A stretch of DNA of 64,000 bases from Thermoanaerobacter sp049701115 (GCF_049701115.1 NZ_JBNATX010000001.1:62001-126000); one strand, 5' to 3'. Positions 26,804-35,039 are shown, numbered from the stretch's first letter. Notes: a model not told the origin generated them from the sequence alone. Translations and numbers: made by a program.

Positions 26804-27544
26804 ATGTCAGTAGTGGAGGAGGATGTTTGGAAAATTTACGACTTTCAAAAGGACCTTGATGCGAGGAATGAAGTTATAGTGAGATATCTGCCATTAGTGA
26901 AACACATAGTAAAAAAGCTTGTTATATCGGATATAGCGCAGTCAGAATACGAAGACCTCATCCATCAAGGAATTTTGGGGTTAATAGACGCTATTGAAAA
27001 ATACCAGCCAGACAAGGGCGTAAAATTTGAAACGTATGCTACTTTAAGGATAAGGGGAGAAATCATAGATTACCTAAGAAAAAGGGACTGGATGCCTAGA
27101 AGCCTGAAGAAGAAGTATAAAAAAATTGAAGAGACAGTTGAAAAACTTCAGCAAAAGTATAATAGAGAACCTACTGTAGAAGAGATAACGGAGGCTTGTG
27201 GATTAGAAGAAGAAGAGGTGTTAAAGACTTTAAGCTATATAAATGTGTCAAATATCAATTCTTTAGAAGAAGCTATTGAGAACAACCTGAGACTTCGTTC
27301 TATCTCAGAAATAGATTTAAAAAATCCGGAAGATGAACTTCTCTATAAAGAACTAAAGAAAAAGCTCGCCCAGGCAATTGAAAAATTGTCAGAAAAAGAA
27401 AGACTTGTAATCACTCTTTATTATTATGAGGACTTAAATTACAAAGATATAAGCAAGATACTTAATTTGACAGAATCACGTATTTCTCAAATTCATTCCA
27501 AAGCCATAAAAAAAATACGGGAGATGATGGGCGAGTATTTTTAA
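26804..27544 (+). CDS. sigD: Flagellar/motility sigma factor SigD (FliA, sigma-28)
   Basis: Sigma factor for late flagellar and chemotaxis genes. It has 246 residues. Region 2 contains YEDLIHQGILGLIDAIEKYQPDKGVKFETYATLRIRGEI (read as two blocks). Region 3 starts at DWMPRSLKKKYKKI, and region 4 contains LSEKERLVITLYYYEDLNYKDISKIL with a helix-turn-helix. As in Bacillus it sits at the end of the che genes, which makes its level depend on transcription reaching the distal operon. Confidence 0.97.
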   Translation: MSVVEEDVWKIYDFQKDLDARNEVIVRYLPLVKHIVKKLVISDIAQSEYEDLIHQGILGLIDAIEKYQPDKGVKFETYATLRIRGEIIDYLRKRDWMPRSLKKKYKKIEETVEKLQQKYNREPTVEEITEACGLEEEEVLKTLSYINVSNINSLEEAIENNLRLRSISEIDLKNPEDELLYKELKKKLAQAIEKLSEKERLVITLYYYEDLNYKDISKILNLTESRISQIHSKAIKKIREMMGEYF

Positions 27545-27559
27545 AATGGGGGCTTTGAA

Positions 27560-28924
27560 ATGGATGGAAAAAAATATAGGGTGTTGGTAGAGGTTTCAAG
27601 GGATAGACAGCAGGCTTATATTTCATTAGTCGAAGATCCTGAAGGAATTATTCCAACACAGGAAGAGATATTAAGGGTATTGGCTTCTTATAAAGTAATT
27701 TATGGGATAAAATTGAATATCGTAGAGGAAATTTGCAGGAATCCCCAGAATGCAAAGTACGTCCTGGTTGCAGAAGGGAAAAAGCCTGTAAATGGAGAAG
27801 ATGGAAAGATCGTTTTTATGATAGACATCCATTCTTCTACTACCCCTAAAATATTGGAGGATGGAACTGTAGATTATAAGAATCTTAACCTCTTCAAAAA
27901 CGTTAAAAAAGGTCAAATCATAGCACAAAGGATTCCTCCTACACAGGGAGAACCCGGGAAAAACGTTTTTGGAGAACCCATTCCCGCAATTAAAGGCAAA
28001 GATGTGCGCCTTCCACTGGGCAAAAATACCTATATAGAGGGCGATAATTTAATTGCTGCAGTGGATGGACATATAGTGGCAGTGAACAATAAAGTAGAAG
28101 TTCGGACTCTTTTGGAAGTAAAAGAAGTAGATACCTCTGTTGGCAATATAAAAACTGTTGCGAGTGTAAAAATAACCGGGAATGTAAAATCAGGATTTGT
28201 TGTGGAAAGTGAGGGCAATATAGAAATCTTTGGAGTCGTTGAAGCCGCTACTATAATTGCTAAAGGAAATATAAACATCCACAAAGGAATCCAAGGAGGA
28301 GGAAAGGCAAAAATCATTGCAGAGGGGAACGTAACTGCTCGTTACTTTCAAAATTGCAGTGTAGAAGCAGGAGGAGACGTTTTTGGAGAGGCAATAATCT
28401 ATTCAGATGTGAAGGCAGGGGGAAATGTTAAGCTTTTGGGAAATAAAAGCCAGATTATAGGGAGTAGAGTCGTGGCAGGAAGAGAAATTTATGCTGCTAT
28501 TGTTGGTTCCAAGATGGGAACGTATACTGAACTTCAGGTGGGAATAATCCCCCAAAAGCGTTTGAAAATAGCGGAATTAATATATCAAATAGAAGAAAAC
28601 CGGTCTGCTATGGAAAAACTTCGTAAAATAATAAGCTATCTCGAAAAATTTGAAAAACTCCCCCCTGAGAAACAGGAAATAAAAGAAAAGGCAGAAAAGT
28701 CCTTGGAAGAACTTTCATATACCAATCATCATTTAGAAGAAGAGTTGAGGATTTTGAACGAAGAAATAAAGACTTCTAGTTCTGGGATAGTAAAGGTTTT
28801 GGATACAATTTTCCCGGGAACAAAACTTGTAATTGACGATGCAGTTTTAAAAATTAAGGAACCTATAAAATATGCCATGTTTGTAAAAAAAGAAGATGAA
28901 GTAAAATTCTTCCCTCTAAAGTGA
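27560..28924 (+). CDS. FapA family protein (DUF342)
   Basis: A 454-residue DUF342/FapA family protein. The N-terminal half has RVLVEVSRDRQQAYISL and PTQGEPGKNVFGEPIPAIKGKD. The middle (about 195-310) is a repetitive right-handed beta-helix-like region rich in Gly and Val, and the C-terminal quarter is a coiled coil (about 330-400). Family function is poorly defined; some members affect cell-surface or kinase regulation. It follows sigD by 15 bp in the position of Bacillus swrB, suggesting a motility link. Confidence 0.85.
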   Translation: MDGKKYRVLVEVSRDRQQAYISLVEDPEGIIPTQEEILRVLASYKVIYGIKLNIVEEICRNPQNAKYVLVAEGKKPVNGEDGKIVFMIDIHSSTTPKILEDGTVDYKNLNLFKNVKKGQIIAQRIPPTQGEPGKNVFGEPIPAIKGKDVRLPLGKNTYIEGDNLIAAVDGHIVAVNNKVEVRTLLEVKEVDTSVGNIKTVASVKITGNVKSGFVVESEGNIEIFGVVEAATIIAKGNINIHKGIQGGGKAKIIAEGNVTARYFQNCSVEAGGDVFGEAIIYSDVKAGGNVKLLGNKSQIIGSRVVAGREIYAAIVGSKMGTYTELQVGIIPQKRLKIAELIYQIEENRSAMEKLRKIISYLEKFEKLPPEKQEIKEKAEKSLEELSYTNHHLEEELRILNEEIKTSSSGIVKVLDTIFPGTKLVIDDAVLKIKEPIKYAMFVKKEDEVKFFPLK

Positions 28925-28935
28925 GGCGATAAAAT

Positions 28936-29217
28936 ATGACTGCTCCAAATCCCATAGATTTAAAGTCCATACTTCCGCGAACGGTAGAAGTTGGTAATTT
29001 AAAGCAGGTGGACCTTCAAAAGCCTAATGTTTACTCCCAGCAGTTATCGGTTTCTATAAACAGAGAAAATGAAATAAAAAAATCTAAGACCAATGAGTTA
29101 GAAAAATCTGAGAAAACCTATATAAAAGAAAAAGGATTTCGCGACAGAAAAGAAGAACAAAAAGGCAGGAAAAAGGATAAACAAAAAAATATAGGGCATA
29201 TTGACATTAAAATATAA
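28936..29217 (+). CDS. Small charged hypothetical protein at the end of the fla/che operon
   Basis: A 93-residue protein I do not recognise. The first 50 residues (ILPRTVEVGNLKQVDLQKP and onward) look mildly structured. The rest is a Lys/Glu/Arg-rich disordered tail ending in GHIDIKI. No signal peptide or membrane segment. The start has GTGAGGCGAT 10 bases upstream and the gap to fapA is 11 bp, so it belongs to the same transcript. Probably real, given position, ribosome site and lack of competing frames. Confidence 0.7.
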   Translation: MTAPNPIDLKSILPRTVEVGNLKQVDLQKPNVYSQQLSVSINRENEIKKSKTNELEKSEKTYIKEKGFRDRKEEQKGRKKDKQKNIGHIDIKI

Positions 29218-29226
29218 TTACGGATA

Positions 29227-29255
29227 TTGACATTTGGGAGAATATATAATATAGT
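29227..29255 (+). promoter_or_regulatory. Promoter of rpsB operon
   Basis: A perfect -35 TTGACA (29227-29232), 17 bases, then TATAGT (29250-29255), a near-consensus sigma-A promoter. Start near 29262 gives a leader of about 100 nt. No terminator lies between the previous gene and this promoter. Confidence 0.75.
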
Positions 29256-29261
29256 ATTCAT

Positions 29262-29348
29262 TGGCAGTTATCACACACGCCTGAGGATTGCAAAAAGGGT
29301 GCCCTAAAAGGGTCTTTTTGCAAGATGAATTGGGCGGAGGAATAACCA
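29262..29348 (+). promoter_or_regulatory. Structured rpsB mRNA leader, probable S2 autoregulation site
   Basis: Nested pairings are visible: TTAT (29268-29271) with ATAA (29342-29345), CGCC (29278-29281) with GGCG (29333-29336), TTGCAAAAAG (29288-29297) with CTTTTTGCAA (29314-29323), and a tip CCCT (29302-29305) with AGGG (29309-29312). The structure ends just before AAGGAGG and the rpsB start. A leader controlling S2 synthesis is inferred from position and folding. Confidence 0.55.
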
Positions 29349-29364
29349 TCAAGGAGGTGTATTT

Positions 29365-30072
29365 ATGTCAATAGTGTCAATGAAGCAACTGCTGGAAGCA
29401 GGAGTTCATTTCGGCCATCAGACAAGAAGATGGAACCCTAAAATGGCACCGTATATTTTTACCGAAAGAAATGGAATTTATATCATCGACTTACAGCAAA
29501 CAGTAGAAAAATTGGAGCAAGCTTATGAGTTTGTAAAGAAGTTAGTAATGGATGGAGGTACCATACTTTTTGTCGGGACGAAAAAACAGGCTCAAGAGTC
29601 AATAAAAGAAGAAGCAGAAAGGTGTGGAATGTTTTACGTAAACCAGAGGTGGCTGGGTGGCACGCTTACCAATTTCAAAACGATTAGGACAAGGATTCAG
29701 CGTTTGAAAGAACTCAAAAAGATGGAAGAGGATGGAACTTTTGAAGTGTTACCTAAAAAGGAAGTTATAAGGCTTAGAAAAGAAAAGGAGAGGTTACAGA
29801 AGTTTTTAGGTGGAATTGAAAACATGGAGTCTTTGCCTTCTGCTTTGTTTATTGTGGACCCGAAAAAGGAAGCCATTGCGGTGTCTGAAGCTAGAGCCCT
29901 TGAAATCCCGATAGTTGCGATTGTGGATACAAACTGCGACCCTGAGTTAATAGATTACCCAATACCCGGCAACGATGACGCTATAAGAGCTGTGAAGTTG
30001 ATTACTTCCAAAATTGCCGATGCTGTCTTAGAAGGCAAACAGGGTGAGCAGTTTGAGGCTGCTGAAGAATAA
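29365..30072 (+). CDS. rpsB: 30S ribosomal protein S2
   Basis: Small-subunit protein bound late in assembly near the 30S head-body junction. It has 235 residues, the usual size, beginning SIVSMKQLLEAGVHFGHQTRRWNPKM, with TILFVGTKKQAQ and NQRWLGGTLTNFKTI. AAGGAGGTG precedes the ATG. Head of the rpsB-tsf-pyrH-frr cluster. Confidence 0.98.
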   Translation: MSIVSMKQLLEAGVHFGHQTRRWNPKMAPYIFTERNGIYIIDLQQTVEKLEQAYEFVKKLVMDGGTILFVGTKKQAQESIKEEAERCGMFYVNQRWLGGTLTNFKTIRTRIQRLKELKKMEEDGTFEVLPKKEVIRLRKEKERLQKFLGGIENMESLPSALFIVDPKKEAIAVSEARALEIPIVAIVDTNCDPELIDYPIPGNDDAIRAVKLITSKIADAVLEGKQGEQFEAAEE

Positions 30073-30084
30073 ATCTTTATGTTG

Positions 30085-30108
30085 GTGGTAGGGAAGCTTC
30101 CTTACCAC
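30085..30108 (+). promoter_or_regulatory. Hairpin between rpsB and tsf, no T-tract
   Basis: GTGGTAGGGAAG (30085-30096) pairs with CTTCCTTACCAC (30097-30108), including one G-T pair. No run of T follows. It could dampen read-through or be an RNase processing site that sets different S2 and EF-Ts levels. Confidence 0.6.
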
Positions 30109-30144
30109 TAAATTTATACTAAAAACAAGGAGGTACTTGTTACA

Positions 30145-30747
30145 ATGATATCTGCACAAGCTGTGAAAGAGTTAAGAGAAAGAACTGGTGCAGGCATGAT
30201 GGACTGCAAAAATGCTTTAATTGAAGCGAATGGTGATATAGAAAAGGCTATAGATATTTTAAGAGAAAAAGGATTAGCTGCAGCTGCTAAAAAAGCAGGG
30301 AGAACAGCCAATGAAGGCTTGGTAGAGGCTTACATACATGGTGGCGGCAGAATTGGCGTGCTTGTGGAAGTAAATTGTGAGACGGATTTTGTGGCGAATA
30401 CAGAGGAATTTAGAAATTTTGTTAAGGAAGTTTGCATGCAAATTGCTGCTGCTAATCCAAAGTATATTTCAAGGGAAGATGTTCCGCAAGAAGTTATAGA
30501 GAAAGAAAAGGAAATCTTAAAGGCTCAGGCTTTAAATGAAGGAAAGCCTGCTAACGTTATTGACAGAATAGTCGAAGGTCGTTTGGAAAAATTTTATAAA
30601 GAAAATTGCCTTCTTGAACAAGAGTACATTAGAGACCCTGAAAAAACCGTAAAGGATTTGCTGAACGAAATGATAGCAAAACTTGGAGAGAATATTGTAA
30701 TAAGGAGATTTGCAAGGTTTGAGAGGGGAGAAGGCATAGAAAAATAA
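30145..30747 (+). CDS. tsf: Translation elongation factor Ts, short form
   Basis: Nucleotide exchange factor that recycles EF-Tu. It has 200 residues, against about 280-295 in E. coli and Bacillus and about 196 in Thermus. The N-terminal UBA-like domain (ISAQAVKELRERTGAGMMDCKNAL) and the first core half with NCETDFVANTEEF are present. The second core subdomain and coiled coil are missing, as in other short EF-Ts. Those forms dimerise to bind EF-Tu in Thermus; this is inferred here. Confidence 0.96.
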   Translation: MISAQAVKELRERTGAGMMDCKNALIEANGDIEKAIDILREKGLAAAAKKAGRTANEGLVEAYIHGGGRIGVLVEVNCETDFVANTEEFRNFVKEVCMQIAAANPKYISREDVPQEVIEKEKEILKAQALNEGKPANVIDRIVEGRLEKFYKENCLLEQEYIRDPEKTVKDLLNEMIAKLGENIVIRRFARFERGEGIEK

Positions 30748-30748
30748 A

Positions 30749-30772
30749 GGGACACTGATGTGTCCCCTTTTT
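30749..30772 (+). terminator. Terminator after tsf
   Basis: GGGACAC / GTGTCCC forms a 7-bp stem with loop TGAT, followed by CTTTTT. It starts just after the tsf stop codon. pyrH starts 70 bp further on, so it may have its own promoter in the AT-rich gap (weak TTGAAA at 30802 with TATAAG at 30823, spacing only 15). Confidence 0.8.
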
Positions 30773-30842
30773 ATGAAATTTTGAAATTTTAGAAGGATTT
30801 TTTGAAATTATATAGAAACTTATATAAGAATGGGGTGTTATT

Positions 30843-31556
30843 GTGTCATCAGTAGTGTATAAAAGGGTAGTTCTGAAAATCTCAGGCGAAGCCTTGGCCG
30901 GAGACAAAGAGTTTGGAATAGACTTTAATGTAGTAAATAGGATTGCGGATGAGATAAAGGAAGTGCGGGAATTGGGGGTACAAATCGGGTTAGTAGTCGG
31001 AGGCGGTAATATCTGGCGAGGTCGAGATGCAGTGGGGATGGACAGAACTACTGCTGACCACATGGGAATGCTCGCGACAGTCATAAATGCTCTGGCTTTG
31101 CAAGATGCGTTGGAGCAAAGAGGGGTTCCCACAAGGGTGCAAACTGCAATAGAGATGAGGGCAATTGCAGAACCATATATTCGCAGGAGAGCTATAAGAC
31201 ACTTAGAAAAAGGGCGCGTAGTCATTTTTGCAGCAGGTACTGGTAATCCCTTCTTTTCCACAGACACTGCAGCTTCATTAAGGGCTGCCGAAATAGACGC
31301 CGAAGTGATACTCCTTGCCAAAAAAGTGGATGGCGTTTATGACAAAGACCCCCTCAAGCACAAAGATGCGGTCAAGTTTAAAGAATTGAGCTATTTAGAT
31401 GTTTTAAACAAGGGATTAGGAGTCATGGATTCTACTGCGACTTCCCTCTGTATGGACAATAAAATCCCCATCATCGTTTTTGACCTAACCACTTATGGTA
31501 ATATCAAGAAAGTAGTTATGGGAAATGATATTGGGACAATTGTAAAGGAGGGCTAA
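30843..31556 (+). CDS. pyrH: UMP kinase
   Basis: Phosphorylates UMP to UDP in pyrimidine nucleotide synthesis; hexameric, amino-acid-kinase fold. It has 237 residues with KRVVLKISGEALAG at the N-terminus, VVGGGNIWRG, and the C-terminal VMDSTATSLCMDNKIPIIVFDL. GTG start following GGGGTG. Next gene starts 1 base after its stop. Confidence 0.97.
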   Translation: MSSVVYKRVVLKISGEALAGDKEFGIDFNVVNRIADEIKEVRELGVQIGLVVGGGNIWRGRDAVGMDRTTADHMGMLATVINALALQDALEQRGVPTRVQTAIEMRAIAEPYIRRRAIRHLEKGRVVIFAAGTGNPFFSTDTAASLRAAEIDAEVILLAKKVDGVYDKDPLKHKDAVKFKELSYLDVLNKGLGVMDSTATSLCMDNKIPIIVFDLTTYGNIKKVVMGNDIGTIVKEG

Positions 31557-31557
31557 T

Positions 31558-32112
31558 ATGAGCGATTATCTGAAAGATAGTGAAGAAAGGATGAAAAAAA
31601 CTCTAAATATCTTAAAGAGTGAGCTTGCTACAATACGTGCAGGAAGAGCCAATCCGGCTCTTTTAGACCGTATTACAGTGAATTACTATGGGACTCCGAC
31701 TCCTTTAAACAGGCTTGCTACTATTACTGCTCCTGAGCCAAGGGTGCTGATCGTTCAGCCTTGGGATGTGTCTCAGATAGGTGAAATAGAAAAAGCCATA
31801 CAGAAATCCGACTTAGGAATTAACCCGGTTTCTGATGGAAAGGTGCTAAGACTGGTTCTTCCTGAGCTTACAGAGGAAAGAAGAAAAGAACTTGTAAAGT
31901 TGGTTCATAAAAAGGCTGAAGAAGCTAAAATTGCCGTGAGGCAGATAAGAAGAGATGCCAATGACCTTGTCAAAAAAATGGAAAAAGATGGAGAAATATC
32001 CGAAGACGAGAGAAAGCGTAGAGAAGAAGAAATTCAGAAATTAACCGATAAATACATTAAAGAGATAGATAAGGTAGTAGAGGCTAAGGAAAAGGAGATA
32101 ATGGAGATTTGA
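31558..32112 (+). CDS. frr: Ribosome recycling factor
   Basis: Splits post-termination ribosomes together with EF-G. It has 184 residues, standard length, with the three-helix bundle and hinge: LATIRAGRANPALLDRITVNYYG, LNRLATITAPEPR, and the C-terminal RRDANDLVKKMEKDGEISEDE. AAGGAGGG precedes the ATG. Confidence 0.98.
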   Translation: MSDYLKDSEERMKKTLNILKSELATIRAGRANPALLDRITVNYYGTPTPLNRLATITAPEPRVLIVQPWDVSQIGEIEKAIQKSDLGINPVSDGKVLRLVLPELTEERRKELVKLVHKKAEEAKIAVRQIRRDANDLVKKMEKDGEISEDERKRREEEIQKLTDKYIKEIDKVVEAKEKEIMEI

Positions 32113-32291
32113 AGTACTATGACTTGATTGGAAGAGACCTTGAAGAAGTTCTCAAACAACTGGAAGGGGAAAATAAGAAAATTGAAATTGTGGAGACCAA
32201 ACCGATTTTTAAATATGAAGGGAAGACATTTAAAGTCGTCCGGATAAAAGAAAAGGATGAGTTCATAGAGATAACGGTTGTCCGTATATGA
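32109..32291 (+). CDS. Small hypothetical protein between frr and uppS
   Basis: A 60-residue protein I cannot name. It starts KYYDLIGRDLEEVLKQLEGE, with alternating hydrophobic strands later (KTFKVVRIKEKDEFIEITVVRI), suggesting a small alpha/beta fold. TTG start overlapping the frr stop by 4 bp, with AAGGAG upstream. A perfect hairpin overlaps its own stop codon. Tight coupling to frr and protein-like composition support a real gene. Confidence 0.65.
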   Translation: MKYYDLIGRDLEEVLKQLEGENKKIEIVETKPIFKYEGKTFKVVRIKEKDEFIEITVVRI

Positions 32292-32315
32292 TCCCCCTCC
32301 TTTTGAAGGGGGATC
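32290..32315 (+). promoter_or_regulatory. Perfect hairpin before uppS, no T-tract
   Basis: GATCCCCCT (32290-32298) and AGGGGGATC (32307-32315) form a perfect 9-bp stem with an 8-base loop, overlapping the upstream stop codon. CTTGTCC follows rather than T, so true termination is doubtful. It may attenuate or process the transcript between translation and envelope genes. Confidence 0.65.
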
Positions 32316-32340
32316 CTTGTCCAAATGAGGAGGAAAATAT

Positions 32341-33084
32341 ATGTTTTTTTTCAATGAAGAAAGACTTTTAAAAAAACTTGATAAAGAACGGTTACCACAG
32401 CACATAGCCATTATAATGGACGGAAATGGTAGGTGGGCTCAAAAAAGAGGATTACCCAGGATTTATGGTCATAAAGCAGGAGTAAATGCGGTAAGAGAGG
32501 TCATAAGAGCTAGCGGAGAACTTCAAATAAAGTATTTAACGCTTTATGCTTTTTCTACAGAAAATTGGAAAAGACCTAAGGAAGAAGTAAATTTTCTTAT
32601 GGACCTACTTGTAGAATACCTTTCTAAAGAGGTAGATGAACTCAATAAAAATAATGTAGTACTAAGATTCATTGGGGATATAACAAAACTACCTAAAAAG
32701 TGCCAGTCAGTTATAGAAAGGGCGGAAAAGTTGACCGAAGGTAATACAGGCCTTGTTGTAAATATTGCTTTAAATTACGGTGGAAGAGATGAAATTGTAA
32801 AAGCCACCCGGCGTATATGCAAAAAAGTTCTTGATGGAGAACTTTCACCAGAAGAAATAACGGAGGAGATAATATCCCATCATCTGTACACCGCTTTTCA
32901 GCCGGATCCTGACCTTATCATACGCACAAGCGGCGAGAAAAGGCTTAGTAATTTTTTGCTCTGGCAGTCTGCTTATTCAGAGTTTTGGTTTACCGAGGTC
33001 TTGTGGCCCGATTTTAAAAAGAAGCATCTTCTTGAAGCTCTGCTTTACTACCAGACTCGTAAGAGAAGATTTGGGGGAGTTTAA
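32341..33084 (+). CDS. uppS: Undecaprenyl diphosphate synthase
   Basis: Cis-prenyltransferase that makes the C55 lipid carrier for peptidoglycan and other envelope glycans. It has 247 residues with the catalytic Asp27 in IIMDGNGRWAQ, then LYAFSTENWKRP and the C-terminal DPDLIIRTSGEKRLSNFLLWQSAYSEF (read in parts). AGGAGGA precedes the ATG. First gene of the uppS-cdsA-dxr-rseP-ispG envelope group. Confidence 0.97.
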   Translation: MFFFNEERLLKKLDKERLPQHIAIIMDGNGRWAQKRGLPRIYGHKAGVNAVREVIRASGELQIKYLTLYAFSTENWKRPKEEVNFLMDLLVEYLSKEVDELNKNNVVLRFIGDITKLPKKCQSVIERAEKLTEGNTGLVVNIALNYGGRDEIVKATRRICKKVLDGELSPEEITEEIISHHLYTAFQPDPDLIIRTSGEKRLSNFLLWQSAYSEFWFTEVLWPDFKKKHLLEALLYYQTRKRRFGGV

Positions 33085-33086
33085 AC

Positions 33087-33872
33087 ATGCTGAAAACCAG
33101 AGTGATAAGTGCTCTGATAGGATTGCCCCTTCTGTTTTTTATTCTCATAAAAGGGGGGGCACTTTTAACTTTTTCACTCATAATCGTGAGCGTTTTAGGA
33201 CTTAATGAGTTCTATAATGCTACCAAAAACATAGGATTAAGACCTTTCAAATTGTTCGGCTATTTGGCTTCTATATTTTTATATTTAACCTTTGATAAAC
33301 TGAGATTTTCTGAAATAGACCTCTTTGTTGTTTTATCAATTGCTTTCTTTCTGTTGTTTTTAGCTAACAAAAAATACACCCTCAAAGACTATGCCTTTAC
33401 TCTGATGGGAATTGTGTACATACCGATTCTGTTTATATACATACAAAAAGTAAGAAGCTTGCCTAATGGAGTTTATGCAGTGTGGCTTATATTCATTATT
33501 TCATGGATCACTGACACTTCCGCCTATTTTACAGGCAAATTTTTGGGAAATCACAAATTGGCTCCAGAGCTCAGTCCCAAAAAAACAGTGGAAGGAGCGG
33601 TGGGAGGCATTACAGGAGCTATCCTGGCAAGCTTTTTATTTGCATGGCTGTTTCCTCAGACTAATATGAGTCCTTATGAGGCGATTATAGTAGGAGGAAT
33701 TGGAAGTCTAATGTCTCAAGCAGGAGACCTTGTGGCTTCTTATATAAAAAGAAGCTGCTACATAAAAGATTTTGGAAATGTCATCCCCGGCCACGGAGGG
33801 ATTTTGGATAGATTTGATAGTATACTTCTTGTTTCACCTTATGTATACTTTGTTATCAAGTATTTTCTGTAA
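33087..33872 (+). CDS. cdsA: Phosphatidate cytidylyltransferase
   Basis: Makes CDP-diacylglycerol from phosphatidate and CTP at the membrane, feeding PgsA further downstream in this window. It has 261 residues with about seven hydrophobic helices. The C-terminal signature SYIKRSCYIKDFGNVIPGHGG matches the S-x-x-K-R...K-D...P-G-H-G-G pattern. Starts 2 bases after uppS. Confidence 0.97.
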   Translation: MLKTRVISALIGLPLLFFILIKGGALLTFSLIIVSVLGLNEFYNATKNIGLRPFKLFGYLASIFLYLTFDKLRFSEIDLFVVLSIAFFLLFLANKKYTLKDYAFTLMGIVYIPILFIYIQKVRSLPNGVYAVWLIFIISWITDTSAYFTGKFLGNHKLAPELSPKKTVEGAVGGITGAILASFLFAWLFPQTNMSPYEAIIVGGIGSLMSQAGDLVASYIKRSCYIKDFGNVIPGHGGILDRFDSILLVSPYVYFVIKYFL

Positions 33873-33884
33873 AGGGGATATGTC

Positions 33885-35033
33885 ATGAAGAAACTTATAA
33901 TACTCGGTTCTACCGGTTCAATCGGCAGTCAGACTTTGGACGTAGTGAGAAGTTTAAAAGAAGAATTTGAAGTAGTAGGACTTACGGGATATAGAAACAT
34001 ACCCTTGCTTTTAAGACAGATAAAAGAATTCATGCCAAAGATAGTAGTGGTAAAAGATGAAGAAAAAGCAAGAGAGTTAAAGGATAATATAGGTAGCAAT
34101 GTAGAGATTTTAACGGGAAAAGAGGGTCTAAAAGAAATTGTGAGATATGAAGCAGACATGGTAGTCGTAGCTTTAGAGGGTATTGCAGGGTTGGTTCCTA
34201 CAGTCGAAGCCATAAAGCAGGGTAAATCCATAGCTTTAGCAACTAAAGAGGTACTAGTGACTGCAGGAGAAATAGTGATGAATCTTGTCAAAGAAAAAAA
34301 GATAGAGTTTTTGCCTATAGATAGTGAACATTCTGCCATTTTACAATGTCTTAGAGGTAATAAAGAAAAAGACGTTTCAAGTCTTATTTTAACTGCTTCT
34401 GGAGGGCCTTTTAGAGGCAAGAAAAAAGAGGAGTTAAAAAATGTCACTGTAGAAGAGGCTTTAAGACATCCTAACTGGAAAATGGGAAAGAAAATAACCA
34501 TAGATTCGGCTACCTTGATGAACAAAGGATTTGAGGTTATTGAAGCTAGATGGTTTTTCGATATACCTCTCGATAAGATCAGAGTAGTAGTGCATCCACA
34601 AAGCATAATTCATTCAATGGTAGAATACGTGGATGGGAGTGTGATTGCACAACTTTCTGTGCCTGACATGAGGATTGCGATACAGTACGCCTTAAACTAT
34701 CCTAATAGAAGATATGTGGAGGGCGTAAATTTCCTTGATTTTTATAGTTTGGGACAACTCACTTTTGAAAGGCCAGATTTTGAAACTTTTAAATGTCTTT
34801 CTCTGGCATATCATGCAGCAAAACTTGGCGGAACGATGCCCACCGTTTTAAATGCAGCAGATGAGGTAGCGGTATCCTTGTTTTTGCAAAATAAAATTAG
34901 CTTTTTAGAAATTTCTGAAATAATAGAAGAAGCTTTAAGCCATCATAAAAATATGCAAAATCCTACTTTGGATGATATAATAAGTGTAGACCTTGAGACC
35001 AGGGAAAGGATAATGAAAAAGTATATGAGGTGA
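33885..35033 (+). CDS. dxr: 1-deoxy-D-xylulose 5-phosphate reductoisomerase
   Basis: Committed step of the MEP isoprenoid pathway, making MEP with NADPH. It has 382 residues. NADPH loop GSTGSIGSQTLDV is at residues 8-20. Metal and substrate motifs LPIDSEHSAI, ASGGPFRG, NWKMGKKITIDSATLMNKGFE (read in parts) and HPQSIIHSMVEY are all intact. Works with IspG two genes later. Confidence 0.97.
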   Translation: MKKLIILGSTGSIGSQTLDVVRSLKEEFEVVGLTGYRNIPLLLRQIKEFMPKIVVVKDEEKARELKDNIGSNVEILTGKEGLKEIVRYEADMVVVALEGIAGLVPTVEAIKQGKSIALATKEVLVTAGEIVMNLVKEKKIEFLPIDSEHSAILQCLRGNKEKDVSSLILTASGGPFRGKKKEELKNVTVEEALRHPNWKMGKKITIDSATLMNKGFEVIEARWFFDIPLDKIRVVVHPQSIIHSMVEYVDGSVIAQLSVPDMRIAIQYALNYPNRRYVEGVNFLDFYSLGQLTFERPDFETFKCLSLAYHAAKLGGTMPTVLNAADEVAVSLFLQNKISFLEISEIIEEALSHHKNMQNPTLDDIISVDLETRERIMKKYMR

Positions 35034-35039
35034 TAGGAA

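Noticed and set aside
28902..28931. Sigma-D promoter (TAAA ... GGCGATAA) before the 93-residue gene
   Set aside because: Spacing is about 18 rather than 15 and the GGCGAT overlaps the ribosome-site region; likely chance.
29201..29218. Second TTGACA followed by TATAAT upstream of rpsB
   Set aside because: The two hexamers are only 6 bases apart, too close for a promoter. The downstream TTGACA at 29227 has proper spacing.
30629..31321. Minus-strand open frame of 230 codons opposite tsf/pyrH
   Set aside because: It lies antisense to pyrH, has Ser/Pro/Thr-rich shadow composition, no ribosome site and no recognisable domain.
33929..34606. Minus-strand open frame of 225 codons opposite dxr
   Set aside because: Antisense shadow of dxr; low-complexity Ser/Thr/Phe composition and no family features.
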